Both the position numbers and the translations under genes were made by a program. A stretch of DNA of 64,000 nucleotides, taken from contig CM075853.1 of assembly GCA_037975125.1 (NCBI GenBank), forward strand, positions 39,207,113 through 39,271,112, given 5' to 3'. Source of the DNA: Latrodectus hesperus. Taxonomy: Eukaryota; Arthropoda; Arachnida; Araneae; Theridiidae. The first letter of the stretch is position 1; each line of letters starts with the position of its first letter. Positions 11,766 through 24,157 of this stretch are shown piece after piece. Below the pieces are notes generated by a model that made no database searches, was not told where the DNA came from, and saw nothing but the letters and a program-made list of their open reading frames with translations.

Positions 11766-14700
11766 CATGAATTCGTCTAAAGTACAACTCAAGTTCTAAT
11801 ATTCATGAACATTCATAATCTCCTTTCCTACTTCATATTCTAAGTTAATATACCTGAAGTGTAAAATCAGAATAGGATGGACAATTGTCTTGTAGAGCGA
11901 TAACTTTGTTTTTCTAGGTAGAAAGCTCGATCATAATGATGTCAGTAAAAGCTCGAGACCAGACATAGTATAGCAAATGCATATAATCAACAAATGAACA
12001 GATTTTTTAGAAATAGTAATCTTGGTTTTTACTTTGAGATTTTTGTAAATATGAAAGCATAATAAATATTTTATATTATTTAGAAACTAAGATTATTTTA
12101 AATAAATAAGTTTAAAATAAGGATTTAAAAGCAGATTAAACACAGATTCATCTCACACTTGCCATGCATTCTGTAAAATAAGTTAAAATTTTTCCAAATC
12201 AACTCATTCATTATAAATTAATATATATTTAATTGTAATTATAATTAGCTTACTTCTCTTTTATTTTCAAAAATTAAGCTATATTAAAATTTATAGTTTT
12301 AATCATAGTAAGGTCATAAAATTTTTGAAAATAGATCACCAAAATTTTGAGGACATTACTACGATTTATTTTTTTAATAATCATACTTGGTGACTACATG
12401 AGATATACACCAGTTAAAATGCTTCTTTCTGTAACTATCATGCTAGCAATTTCCTAGTTGATGCAAGATTTGGAGCACCATTGTAGACATTTGAAAACTG
12501 AATTTTAGTCAATCAAATGAAGTGCCAAATAATATTGTTCAATTCTATATGAAAGCAACTTCCATATTCTAATCTTCACATAATACTAAAAGTATTTCGG
12601 TCTGAACTATAACTTTAATTAAGTTTGATTGGATTAAGACATGTTATAAAAAGATTCGGTAATGGAATTTTCATTAGTTATATTGCGAAAATGTGCTCTT
12701 TCTTAGATATTAAATATGGCAACAAGATTTATTTTTTCATTATTAATTAATGAATTTTAAAATTTATCAAAAGAAATTTATAAATATTCAACTGATAAAA
12801 TTACTTATATGTTCATTTGATAAACTATGATGATATATGATATGATATATAATTTATGAGATAAGTTACATTTTAAATTGTTAAGAGTTTGTTTAACATT
12901 ATGTTGATATTCTCTTATTTACTACAATAGAACAAAGTGTATTTATTAGAATCTCCATAATTACATACACAGTTTAAGCATTATGAACTTTATTAGGAGT
13001 CTACATAAAAAAATTCAATAATTATGAAGAAAAAAATAGTATAGCAAGTATAATATATTATTAACTAAAGGCAAAAACTTAACACATTTCCTTATCAGGA
13101 AGTTCATCGATAATAATATATTATTATGTGTATATATTTTTACACATACTATATATACTTTCATTTATTTCTTTAAAAATCAGAATATTGCTTTGAAAAT
13201 ATAATTGCAATTTAAAAATACATGATTATTAACAATCATATTTAATTTGTCTGATTTACATTTATGTCCTTAGTCTTGCTCTTTATCTAAGTGATAGAAA
13301 ACAAAACATATTTGGAAAATTTACCTTAGAATTAAAATAACGCATTTTTATATCCCTCTTTGAGATTTATCAATTTACAAAAATCAATAACAAAATATCG
13401 ATTTATAGAAAAAGAATTTCTCTTTGTAAATTGGTTATCAGTTTTGATTTATCATATTGTACAAAATGTGGCTCTATTATGTTTTACAAGATTTATTCAT
13501 GTAATGCGAAAACAATTTCACTTATGTATGAGTCAAGTATAAGTTGTCCAAGTATGTGAATTTGCACTTTTTCACTCCCATAAGAGTTATAAACAAATAA
13601 ATATCGAATTCTTGACATGGAGGTAAATATGTAGGAAATTAAATTGCTATATTAATATTCGGTTTCAAATGTTGGCAACATTCCCATGATTCGGTCATAC
13701 TTTTGAAAGATTTTATTTTATGCTGAAGGTAACTCAGGATTTAATTCATTTTTCGGACTTAATAAGCTTAAAGTTAAGAACGTTTGTCCTTAATCTTGCG
13801 TTCCAGCCCTAGTTAAATGTTTGAAATTCTCCCTCAATTAACAATTCGAAAAATAATACAGTCATAAAATAAGATAAAAATATGTTGGTCAGTTTGAACG
13901 GCTTTCCGCAATTAAGAAAAAACGCGAGTTATTTTTTAAGTGAAGCAACAAAGAAGCACTCTTCTTCTTCCTTTAAATATGTGATAAAGAGTTTTCCGAT
14001 GAGGGTAAAAATGAGAGGAAGGATATTTCTTTTCTTCTCCCTTTTGATCGGAATCTTTAAGTTTTTCACAAAGGTTCTATTTGTACCAATAAAAGTGCGA
14101 TAGCATCTTTCAGAATGCCAATAAAGAGAATGCCAGTCTCAGCGAAATCTTTCACCAAAGATGAAAGGGAAGCCAATCTAAGAGATAAGATCTGATTTTA
14201 TTCAAAATGGCTGGTCAATTTTCGGCTTGGAACTACTAGAAAAATTATTTATAATAGAAAAGCTGCTTATTATTTACAAGAAAATGATTAATTTCGATGA
14301 AAGTTTCATACATAAATTGAATTGGGAAAGATAAATATAAGAAATATAATTTGTATTTCTTTTCTTCATTCATTTAATCAAATATTAATATTATGTTTTC
14401 TATTTTCATGTGAATATTCAAATTACTTTTTTTATTTCCTTCCTTTTTATGAGTGCTATATATGTTGCCTAACCAAAGCTGGTATGAAACCCTGAAATTA
14501 TGAAAACCTAAAATAATTTTTAGCTCCTCATTACGAAGATTTTTTTAAATAATATTTCAACGTGACACCTCAACATTAAATTTTCCTTAAAATGTTAATA
14601 GATTTCTATGCCACTAAGGATCTTATGTATCCTTCAATTACCTGTATGATAATTAGATACCATAAATTAATCAAATGAATCGCATTGTTAAAGATTTGAA

Positions 14701-15009
14701 ACCAGATTATTAATCCTTAAACCATTTATAATTGTATGTAGAATTTAAGAAGAAAAAAAGACAACTCGACAGGTTATATTTAAGGGCTTTGATTATATTT
14801 TTTCTTTTTATAATATTTATTTCAAAATGATTTTTGAATATCAAAATGTATTTAAATGCAAAAATGAATTTAATCAAAAGCATTTTTAATTTACTATTTG
14901 ATATTTTAGATTAGTTTGGTTTATTTATTATTAAGGACATTTATTGCAAGCAAAAGCAAATTCAACAAGGACTTACAGTTTAAAATGCATTCGGAATAAC
15001 TGTAAACTT
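11766..15009. other. AT-rich intronic sequence, nothing recognised
   Basis: The open frames at 13360-13542 and 13882-14103 show no domain. The stretch 13540-14220 is slightly less AT-rich but carries no legible signal. Confidence 0.4.
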
Positions 15010-15068
15010 CCGTGTCCGAAAATGCAATCGAACTCGAACCGTTGAGCAAACAGCCAGATCGCTGACCA
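15010..15068 (-). repeat. tRNA-derived SINE head fragment
   Basis: On the minus strand the stretch aligns with the head of the SINE at 23.4 kb. It reads gaatggtcagcgatctggct (A-box-like region), then aacggttcgagttcg (B-box-like). Only the tRNA-like promoter part is recognisable. Confidence 0.5.
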
Positions 15069-15946
15069 TTCAGATACTAATTAATCTCATAATTTTAGAA
15101 TCTATAGCCTTTAAACCTCTTAAAAAATAAAGTTAATAAAAAATCATCAGAGTTTGAATTTTTACTAGCGAAATGAAAAACATATTGCCCAAAAAATAAC
15201 TTCCAGTACTTTTCAATCATCTGCAACTTTTTAAAATAATACATTTAATTTTAAATAAACATAAAATTATTTTTAAAGATATAAAATAAATTTACTAAAT
15301 AAAGAGTTCGTATAAATATTTTATTTACTTGAATAAATGAAATGCCTTAATAATACAAGTTTTTTTTCCAATTAAAAATATTTATTAATATATAAAAACA
15401 AATTTAAATATTTTATGACACGATTATTGCGCCGTTTGTATTATTAGTGTATTTTTATGAGTTTCTGAAAGTAAAGATCGCCTTAACATTAGCACCTATG
15501 AAAAGTACATTAAACCGAGGACAGTCACACTACATTTTAAATTTCCATTTAAAAGTATGGTCTTGTTGTATTCACCATATTGATAATAACATTTTTATTC
15601 TTCTTAAATGCAAGCGAGTAGAATGTAATTATTAAGCTTTAAAGAATTATCTATTGTTCTATTATTAGACCTTCCACATAAGATTCCACTTGTTGGAAAT
15701 TAACTGAGCTTAATGATTTCACATAGTAGCGGAAACTTAAACTTTGAGATTCGTTGATATATAAAAATGATTTATCTCAAAACACACACGCAATACTTAT
15801 AAATTTCAGTAACATTAACACCAACAAGTGTAAATCTTGATGTCATCAGATTTTGCTTAATGAGCAAATATAATTTAACATGATGAATGGCAGCAGATAT
15901 ATCTCTGTCTGTACTTATGTTCGTAAATGGGCTTTTCCTTTTTCAG
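15069..15946. other. Intron sequence 5' of HCN exon A
   Basis: AT-rich with no gene recognised. The last 20 bases form a pyrimidine-rich tract leading to the exon acceptor. Confidence 0.5.
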
Positions 15947-16110
15947 GTTGTACTGGGACTTGTGCATGTTATTTTTCCTCGTGGCTAACCTAATCGTCCT
16001 TCCGGTGGCCATTTCCTTCTTCAACGATGACTTGTCCACAAGATGGATCGCCTTCAATTGCCTCTCGGACACCGTCTTCCTCCTGGACATCCTTGTAAAT
16101 TTTAGAACGG
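15947..16110 (+). CDS. Ih: HCN (Ih) channel exon A: S1-S2 segments
   Basis: This is an internal exon of a hyperpolarization-activated cyclic-nucleotide-gated cation channel, a plasma-membrane tetramer carrying the Ih pacemaker current. It encodes 54 whole codons plus split codons at both ends. The S1 part begins YWDLCMLFFLVANL, followed by PVAISFF. The S1-S2 loop is NDDLSTRW. S2 contains FNCLSDTVFLLDILVNFRT, which matches the HCN signature SDTxFLxDxxxNFRTG. The acceptor is a pyrimidine-rich run ending in tttcag at 15946 and the donor is gtgagt at 16111. The exon enters with one base of a split Arg codon (phase 2) and leaves after the first base of the Gly codon (phase 1). At 164 bp it is not a multiple of three, so skipping it would break the frame. 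An in-frame ATG upstream at 15927 lies in intron sequence and is not a start. Its local GC content is clearly above the flanks. The symbol follows the insect orthologue; the family call is firm, the species unknown. Confidence 0.95.
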
Positions 16111-16782
16111 GTGAGTCTCTCATATCTTTGCTCCGTTTAGGAAATAATACAAAAAATGCAATAAATTTAAAAAAATCAAGTCACTGATGAATTCCTGCTT
16201 AAGACCAAAATTTGTTTCGTGCATCAAATGAACCCGTTGACATATGACAAATATATAATAAAACTTTCTCATTACAAATTCCAATCTCTCAATACCAATT
16301 TTGGCCTTTTTGTTATTTTAATGACACATTATAAATTATTACAATGATCTGCTAATTTCCTTGAAAAAAAATTAATTTGATTGGCAATTGCATTTTATAA
16401 CTTAATCGGCATTTTTCAATCAAATCAGTGTCTCCGAAAGCATTTATAGGATATAAACTTTTTTCTTGATAATTTAACAATAAAAAAAAAACGTTTTATT
16501 TTTAAGATTCCTTTAAAACCAAATTGTAACAAGACAATCTGATTTGTTCAATTAAGGAATAGATCCCATAAGAGGCAGATCACTTATCTATTAGCACAAT
16601 CTATTAGTTATTATTTTAAAACAGTAGACTTTTTTCGGTACAATTACGACATAGAATTTTATCTCAATATCGAATTTCCTAGTAAAGGAGTCGAAGCCAT
16701 GTGTTTCTTTTAGTGAAACATTATAGTTTATATTATATAAAATCACTTTTACATAAGAATGGTTACAGTTAATCTAGAGATA

Positions 16783-16811
16783 CACTGGTGGAAATGCAAT
16801 TAAAGACACTC
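16783..16811 (+). repeat. Left terminal inverted repeat of Tc3-like element
   Basis: The repeat cactggtggaaatgcaatta continues into aagacact. It pairs with 18222-18248. Confidence 0.9.
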
Positions 16812-17146
16812 AAAAATTCACTTATTTTTCATATAAATGCCCATGATATATTTTTGTACTAACTTTAATTGAATTACATTTTTTGTTTTCAATCATTTTG
16901 TGCGAAAAACTTGCAAAGAAAAGCTAATTTAGTGAATGTTTACATAATTTAGTTTAAAAAATCCAATATTTCGAGTGCAAATGCAATTAAAGACACTTAC
17001 TTGAAATATAATATTTTAGCTATCTACCGCTTCAATTTTGTTTCTAAAGTGCTTAAAAGGAGCATTTTGTTGTCTCTGGTGTGTTAGATACTAAATATTT
17101 CAAAACATCTTGGCTCAAGCACTTATTATTCAAAAGTAGTTATAGA

Positions 17147-18162
17147 ATGGGACATAACATCGGGCTTTCGATGGAAGAGCAATCAAAATTTCGAATTTTA
17201 AAGGAAGAAGGCTACTTAAATAGGTCAATTGTTTACAATTGAGCGATTAATGTTCTTAGAACATTAATCGCTCTCCAACGGTTGTGTGCGATTTTTCAAA
17301 TCTAGGTGATATGTATAGAGTTAAGAGGCGTCAAGGTATTTGTAGTAAATTAAGTGACAGTCACAAGCGGCAGATAATTCGGGAGGCAATAAGACTTAAC
17401 GTACATTCCACTAAAATTACAAGAGATTTATGCCCATCTGTTACAACTCGAAGAATCAGACAAATAACCAGTCAATCTGGAGTTGTTAAATGGGCGAAAA
17501 ACAATGCAAACCTCTCTTAAGTATTCAACATAAGAAGGCTCATTTGGAATTTTCAAAAAAAAAAAAACATGCAAATTGGAACTATGGAATGAAAGAATGT
17601 GGTGTTCAGTGATGAGAAAATGTTTATTTTAGATGGACCAGATCGAAACAAGTATTATCATCGCATAGGAACCAAAAAAGAGATTTCAGTTAGCCGCAAT
17701 TTTGGTGGCTGCACATTGATGCTGTGGGGAGCTTTCTCGATCTATGGAACAACCCCCACATCTGTTGGATCACATCTAAAATGAATTCCTCCGATTATAT
17801 TGAACTCCCAGATAACGTTCTGTTAAACTATGCCGAAGATATGGATGAAGATTCCAGGATATATCAACAAGAAATTCAAACATTCCCAATTCTAAAGCAA
17901 CAAAAGCCTTTTTCATGGAGCAAAACATCAAGGTTTTGGACTGGACAGATAGAGTTCCCGATCTGAACCCTATTGAAAACATCTGGGGATTGATAACACA
18001 AAACATTTACGGAAACGGCCACTTTGAGTCAGTAATAGACTTCAAAGACAAAATTCGTGATGTATTCGTGATTCAAATTTGCCATTAAATTACCTTCAAA
18101 ATCTTGTGAAATCGATGCCAAATAGAATGCATGAAATAATGCATGGAAAAATAATGAAATAA
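17147..18162 (+). pseudogene. Tc3/Tc1-like transposase pseudogene (DD34E/D family)
   Basis: This encoded the cut-and-paste transposase of the surrounding element. The apparent start at 17147 gives MGHNIGLSMEEQSKFRILKE, the N-terminal helix-turn-helix region, then a stop at 17239. After a frame change, 17284-17520 encodes the second DNA-binding helix region (RVKRRQGICSKLSDSHKRQ...REAIRLNVHSTKI). From 17599, VFSDEKMFILDGPDRNKYY carries the first catalytic Asp, followed by GGCTLMLWGAFS. The second catalytic block (expected QxDNAxxH) is destroyed by indels near 17.87 kb. Downstream, VLDWTDRVPDLNPIENIWG holds the third acidic residue, and NLVKSMPNRMHEI closes the protein, ending at TAA 18160-18162. 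At least four frame breaks make it inactive. A perfect hairpin at 17241-17273 sits exactly at the first break. Confidence 0.88.
17241..17273. repeat. Perfect 33-nt palindrome in the transposase gene
   Basis: Two 16-base arms (first arm gagcgattaatgttct) are perfectly complementary around a single central T. It coincides with the loss of the transposase reading frame, so it is probably a templated insertion rather than part of the original gene. Confidence 0.95.
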
Positions 18163-18221
18163 TTCTAAACAATGGAGGTGTCACTCATTATTAATTAATA
18201 AATTTGTTCGAAAAACAACAA

Positions 18222-18248
18222 GTGTTTTTAATTGCATTTCCACCAGTG
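18222..18248 (-). repeat. Right terminal inverted repeat of Tc3-like element
   Basis: The inverted complement of the left end, differing at one position (aaaa instead of aaag before acac). It is followed by the TA duplication. Confidence 0.9.
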
Positions 18249-18250
18249 TA

Positions 18251-19229
18251 TTAACTTTGAATTTTTTCTATTGTATTGAAATTTTTCAAAGGTGTATTTT
18301 ATTAAATGTATTTCATGGTACAAAGCTTCAAATAGCTTATTTACCAAGAAAATATCCATCTTTTTTACATGTATGACTAAGCAAAGTTCAACAAATTTGC
18401 TTGCCGAAATCTGCACATGATTCTTATATTTAAAATTAATAAACTGCCAAACTATGCATTCTACCATAAAATTATTTGTAGTTGACGGCGTTCATGGCTT
18501 GAAATTAGAAAGTTGGTATATATTTCATAATTTTTAAATCAGAAGTAAAAATAATGCAAATGTCTTGCAACCATTATTATTATTCTACTATATCCACAAA
18601 AGAAGCCTTTGTTTAACAAGTTTAAGAAAATTATTTTCATTAATCATATTCAGTGAATTTCTTTTATAATTCACTAAAGAATAGGAATTGTACAGTTTAA
18701 TTTATCAAAAATAAAATGGATGTGTATTCTGCAAGTATTTTGCTTTTCTAAATAGTTTACTTGAATTAACGACTTCTTGCCAAATGTAATAAAATTGTTC
18801 ATTTTTTATACCATTTAAGCAGACTAATCAGTTTAAATCAATGTATTAACTTTTTATTCAGACTTTGATCAATTAGAATGTATTGATATCAGTTAAAAAT
18901 TTAGATTAAATATAAAATAAAATTTAGATTAAAAATTTAGATATCAGTTAAAAATCAGTTAAAAAAGACAATGAAAACACGTTCAATTAATCAGGTGTAC
19001 GAAGCTTATATTGTAAGAGTAACATAAATGGTGTTACTCGAGCAAATTTTATAAATTGTATCCAACGTCCGCAGAAAAACTAGATTGCAAACTAGCGATA
19101 TGAAACTATCTGAAATTGACTTTCAAACTATATGTCAGTGGAAAGTATTAAGACTAGTTTATTTTATGTATTCATTTTTGAAAGGGTAAATATATTTTTA
19201 TTACTTATGTTCCCCTTCAGTTACAATTG
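18251..19229. other. AT-rich intronic sequence
   Basis: No gene recognised. A local direct repeat of gatatcagttaaaaat and aatttagattaaa units lies at 18884-18966. Confidence 0.4.
18884..18966. repeat. Short interleaved direct repeats
   Basis: The unit atatcagttaaaaat occurs at the start and near the end, with aatttagattaaa units between. This fits slippage in AT-rich DNA. Confidence 0.6.
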
Positions 19230-19640
19230 CTTTGCATGTGTTAAGGCGAGCGGAACACTAAAAAGAATCCAAAAATTACCAAAGAATTCGTACTACATAA
19301 CCATTTGGAAACTTCCTCAACAAAAATCGATAGCAGCGACATTTCGATGGGGTTTTCGCCGTTTCGGTGTCCCGTTTGTGACATAAAAGAAAATCAGGGA
19401 GGAACGCGATTGGCTGATGCGATACTGTCGAAAGTATTTGTAAGACCTGGAATAAATAATATAAAAAAAATTGGAAAGAAGTCAGCAAGCGGATAATGTG
19501 TGATTTCTGATCAAATAATCCCTACGTATCGGATGGAAAACTGTAACCGTAAATCGATCCGTGGAACTTTTAATCGATGACCTCTAAAGAGAGCTGTTCT
19601 CTATCTAGGAGGTACCCTTGCAACAAGGATTGATTTGGTT
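19230..19640. other. GC- and CpG-elevated intronic island, unexplained
   Basis: This block contrasts with about 1 kb of AT-rich flanks and is relatively rich in CpG (for example atttcgatggggttttcgcc and cgtttcggtgtcccg). It contains an attggctg (inverted CCAAT) and several atcgat motifs. Open frames on both strands (about 63-84 codons) overlap without resembling known proteins and lack clear splice signals. It is 3 kb downstream of HCN exon A. Possible roles are a conserved enhancer, an unrecognised repeat, or a noncoding exon; nothing decides between them. Confidence 0.35.
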
Positions 19641-21198
19641 CATTAAATCGAATGAATTGATCTCCTCCATCATAACAATTTCTGAAAAAAAAATTACTTT
19701 TCCAACTCCTTTAGTTACATTGGGAATGCAGCGCCAGTTTGATATGGTGGAAAAGAACTGAATTAATTTTCGTTAATTTAATATTAGTAAATAAATTTTG
19801 CAGTGAAAAACACATCTTATACATATATTTCTCCATTTTTTTAATGCTATCAGCAGAAAATATTTTTTTAGTAATATTAATTTTAAAATATACGCAGAAG
19901 TTATTGGAGAAATCTTAATGTAGTATTTTTATTTGCTTTTATTTAAAAGTGAAAAGTAGTTTTTTTTTTTTTTACTGTACAGTAAAATATCAATATAAAA
20001 AATACAATGAAATTCATAGATTAATTTCGTTAAAATAATTGTAATGAAAATCCTTGTAACATTATTTACATATTTTCAATAAGCATTTGGTTAACATTTA
20101 TTAAATAAAAAGAATGCAAATCTCCGAACAAAAAATTAATATATTACATGTTAAAAAGATCTATAAAATAAGCAACAAAAATCAAACATAAAATTTAAAG
20201 TTGAATACAAAATTTTATTACATGAATGAAATAAATTCAAGTTTTTTATTTTATATTTTGATCGACATTTCATGATAAAAGAAAACAGGAAATTATGTTA
20301 TTTGTGACATTAATTGGAGATTAAGTAAAAGCATTATTTATAAAACAAGGATAAGCAGGGACTATTTTTCAAATCAATAAATTTAGGTTGTCTTTTTTAA
20401 AGAAAAAAATGTGAGCGGAACATTAGATTGTGAATTGAACAAAAAGTACTTTGATTAAATAGCTTTGTTTGATTATAATAATGTCGCAGTATATCTGATA
20501 GTCATTTTGGCAAATTTAACTGTAGCTTGGTCACTCTGAGAAATGGAAAGCTGAAACCAATTTTTTTAATATTTTTAAAATAATCAATACATTCCCACTT
20601 ATAAACGTAATAAAAGGACTTCCATAACTTTTCCTTATTTTTTTTTTTTATAAGTTTCATAAAGATACTATTTTCAAAAGGTTCCAACTTATGAGTATTG
20701 CACAAGTAAAATGAAAAATTTATTACTTGTATGCAAAGAAACTCATTTTTATAATTTAAAAATAGGGTTAACAAAAATATTGTCTTTGGTAATATTGTCA
20801 GATTTGAAACAACGGTTTTTTAAAAAAAATATGATTATTGACATATTTTTGTAAATAGAATTTTTTGAAAAAAAATTGTTTCTTTTCATATTTATGATGT
20901 TGTGGTTCTATCACTGTCCAATAAGATGGAAAGGAATTGTATACATAAGAAGTATATTATACTTTTTCTTAATTTGTTTGCGATCACTGATGAGTTTTTA
21001 TGAAATTATTTCTCGCTCTTTCTGTAATTTGGTCTTACAAATCTGATTGGTTATATTTAGAAAAGAATATTGTCATGTAGGATTTTTATTAGTAATAAAC
21101 AATACAATGAATTCATTTGTACTTGGAAAATAAATAATTATAAATAATTAGTCTTGTAATATTCTAAAAGTTTTAATGGCCAATTTATTTATGCTAAT

Positions 21199-21200
<2 letters not shown>
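19641..21200. other. AT-rich intronic sequence, nothing recognised
   Basis: Long A/T homopolymer runs; no coding or structural signal was seen. Confidence 0.4.
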
Positions 21201-21265
<65 letters not shown>

Positions 21266-21313
21266 GTAGATAGTATGTATGTATATATGTAGATGAGAGA
21301 GAGAGAGAGAGAG
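21201..21313. repeat. (AT)n and (GA)n compound microsatellite
   Basis: An AT run spans 21201-21258, followed by degenerate gtatgtat units and a GA run at about 21295-21313. Confidence 0.95.
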
Positions 21314-23279
21314 CAGGAGATTGTAAATATGAATTTCTGAACAATGAGACAAACAAAAATATTCACTACTAGTGAATTTTTTGCATTTGTATTTAAAAAT
21401 ATACATTTTTTTCTAATTTTAATCAAATAATTGAATGATTTACTTCAAGCATTTTGATTTCCTAAGAGAAGTAGCCGGTTGGAAAAAAACGAAGAAATAC
21501 TTGTTATTTACTTCACAAGTAATAATGAGATTTTGTTGTTCATTTTAAATTTATTTCCTCTTATGAAGTGAAATATTTAAATATCGGGAAAATATGACAT
21601 TTTTATGAAATAATAATAAAGCTGCATATAGATATAAAATTATTAGCTATCATTTGAGCCGGTGAACATTTATTATGATAAATAAGTTAATATAAATTCA
21701 TTTTAAATTGTTAAATCTGATTTATTCTAAAATTTCTTCATTGTTATCTGAAATTCCTTCATTGAAATTATAACTGGATATTTATTTAAAAAAGCTTAAG
21801 TTATTCACTCATTAATATTTTTAAATTAAACTCATTATATCAACTGATGACCGAATAACTTTACAAAAACTTGTCAAAATCAAGTTAAATATCCTTAAAA
21901 ATAAAGCAAATTACCACGTCATATTTAAACTACTAATAACTTCTAAAAGTAGCAAAAATTAACATTTGAGTCGCTCCCTTTATCAGAATAATAGATAAAC
22001 ACTGATAGAATTCAAAACACTTTCAAAAAGTGATCTTTTATAAGGCAGTTATGTAGAAAGATTTTTTGGGTTAGAAAGCAAAGAAAAAACTATCATCAGT
22101 TCTGAGAAGAAAATATATGCCTAATATTAATGAATTCAAAATTACCTCAATGGCAACCTTCCTAACAGTAGTAAGGTATTTCTTCACTTCATTTGAATAT
22201 ACAAGCAGAAGTAACTTTAGTTAAACAAGCCAGAATTTCTTAATATAGTAACTGTGAATTTCAATCGAAAAATAATGTATACGCCAAAGGAAATTTGCTA
22301 TTATTTTATGTAAAAAAGGCAAATCTTTATGTTCTTAGTCATATAATAAAAAGATGCTTTTAAATACAATGGATCACCAAAAACTTTGTATGAGGAAATA
22401 TTTCTCTCTGTGAAAAGAAATGATTGTAAAAACAATCTCTTAAAAAAATATGGTTCCATTAACTTTCTCAGTTGACTAGTCATTCTACTGTCACTTTTTG
22501 CACCATTCATTTGCAAACTCAGCATAATTACTTTCTGAAGAAATCTTTATCAGACTATTTTATGGTAACCACAACAAAAAAGTTGGAATTCAGAAACAGA
22601 AATTTCCTTGTTAATTTGCGAAAGTGTTTGAAATATTAAATTTACTTTTTCCAAAAATCAAATATTCAAATTAATCGATCTTAGAGAATATCTTCTGCAA
22701 AAAATGTTTTTTAATACATTATAAAAGCCAATATTACTTGTAAACGTAGCAGTGAACCTATAAATGCAAATTTGCAGAAAATTACCAAAAAAAACTTACC
22801 AAACAGTTTAAAAAAACATTTAAAATCAGCGATTAAATATAATTCAAAAGAATAATAGTATGCTGATACATGGTAAAAACAAATCAAATAAGATAAAAAG
22901 GACATATTATTTAATATATTGTGAATAAAATTTGATTATTTTACTAATCACTTTTTCAATTTTTAGATAATTAAATCAAAACATTTTCTTATGGTATTTA
23001 TTCAGTAAATTATAAATTTTCAAGTGTGAAATTCATTGAAAAAATTCTAAAGTAGAAAACATTTATCTGAAGACTCTGAAAAGACTTGATATTTTGTAGC
23101 ATAAAAAATATTAACTTGAAATTCACATATCATTACGGAAAATAAAAATTATTCTAACAGATAATGATAATCAAAAATTTTTAATCTGCCATTAATATTA
23201 TAAAAATATTCATCAGAACCCGAATTAAAAAAATCTTCTATTAGTATGGTGCACGTCCGCTTTCGCCATGTATTACAGC
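21314..23279. other. AT-rich intronic sequence, nothing recognised
   Basis: No family-like frame or repeat was recognised. Confidence 0.4.
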
Positions 23280-23483
23280 TTGGATATATTACAGTTTCAT
23301 GTTTGTTTGTCGCTCAACGGTCATTTTTTGCACACGAGGGCTAATTAGACCGGGAACAACGGTTTAAAGTGGATTCCAAACCACTACAAATATCTTTGCC
23401 CAAGATGGGATTCGAACCCACAAACTGTTGAACCGAAAGCAAGAGCGCTAACCATTCGGCTGCCAGCTCGGCAGGAATCAATT
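23280..23483 (-). mobile_element. tRNA-derived SINE
   Basis: On the minus strand the element begins with a tRNA-like head. It carries an A-box-like stretch (gccgaatggttagcgctc) and a good B box (gtgggttcgaatccc), the internal RNA polymerase III promoter. The non-tRNA body includes gttgagcgacaaacaaac, shared with the fragment at 6447. It abuts the C-terminal coding part of the Tc1 relic at 23484-24157, so it probably inserted into it. It encodes no protein and would depend on LINE machinery. Confidence 0.7.
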
Positions 23484-24157
23484 CATAAAAGTGTGCTGAG
23501 TAGTATTTTGAGAAATACTGCAGCATTTTTTATGGAAACATTGTGCAAGTTCTGGGTGAGATATCGGTGGAGAATATCGATTCTATATTGAACGCTCTAA
23601 AATAGTCCATAACAGTTCAATTATATTGAAGTCAAGTGATTATGTAATCCAAGGTAAATGCTTAACATCTCGTCTTCATTTTCATCAAACCATTATGATG
23701 GTTTGATGAAAGTATTAGTGGTTTGGAATTTATGATGGTTTTGTGGTATGGATGAGTATATTATCATCTTTGGAAAATTCCATTTTTACAGGAAACAAAG
23801 TTTGCATCATAGGATGGACTTCTAGTCAGATACAATTTCTCCACACTTCTTTCCAGTGATCTTCAAAGGGTACATTATTCCAGCAGAAAACCACAACCCG
23901 GTTGCCATATCATTACAGATCCACTTCAGTACTTGATAGTTGGTAGGAAATAATAACGATTATACGCTTGTGTAGGTGTCCTATAAAGTGCATCCATCCT
24001 GTAAGAATAAGTGTGAAAAATGATTTGTCTCAGATCCTATTACTTTCTTCCACTTATCAATCGACCAAGTTTAATGAATAGGACATCACTAGAGACGACG
24101 TTTGGTATTAACATCTTTGACAAGTGGTTTAGGAATTGTTGTACTCTAAATGTTATG
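23484..24157 (-). pseudogene. Tc1-like transposase relic
   Basis: Minus-strand pieces follow Tc1 order. From high coordinates: PKPLVKDVNTKRRL, then WSIDKWKKVIGSETNHFS (Tc1 block WKxVIWSDESxF, catalytic Asp changed), then TPTQAY, then WFSAG...PLKITGKK. Around 23.6 kb it reads LDFNIIELLWTILERSI and NRYSPPISHPELAQ, matching PDLNIIExLWxxLExxIRxR...PPxSxxELxQ. The end near 23.5 kb (SISQNTTQHTF) is cut by the SINE. The start near 24.15 kb stops abruptly where an LTR-like block begins. Stops are frequent. It is inactive and differs in family from the 16.8 kb element. Confidence 0.8.
23680..23711. repeat. Perfect inverted repeat, 14-bp arms, 4-base loop
   Basis: tttcatcaaaccat and its exact complement flank tatg. 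It lies in the Tc1 relic, near the position of the expected second catalytic block. Confidence 0.95.

Larger units (their letters stand above)
16783..18248 (+). mobile_element. Tc3/Tc1-like DNA transposon, full length, inactive
   Basis: Both ends are intact. The left end begins cactggtggaaatgcaatta and the right end is its inverted complement. One mismatch falls in the first 27 or so bases, and both ends are flanked by TA (16781-16782 and 18249-18250), the Tc1/mariner target duplication. A second copy of the inner motif (aaatgcaattaaagacactt) occurs in direct orientation at about 16979-16999. This gives an IR/DR-type arrangement of presumed transposase binding sites. The element is about 1.47 kb and encodes one broken transposase. 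Near-identical termini suggest moderate age. Confidence 0.92.

Noticed and set aside
15927..15946. ATG upstream of HCN exon A as a translation start
   Set aside because: It lies in the polypyrimidine tract and acceptor, and HCN protein continues N-terminal of this point on earlier exons.
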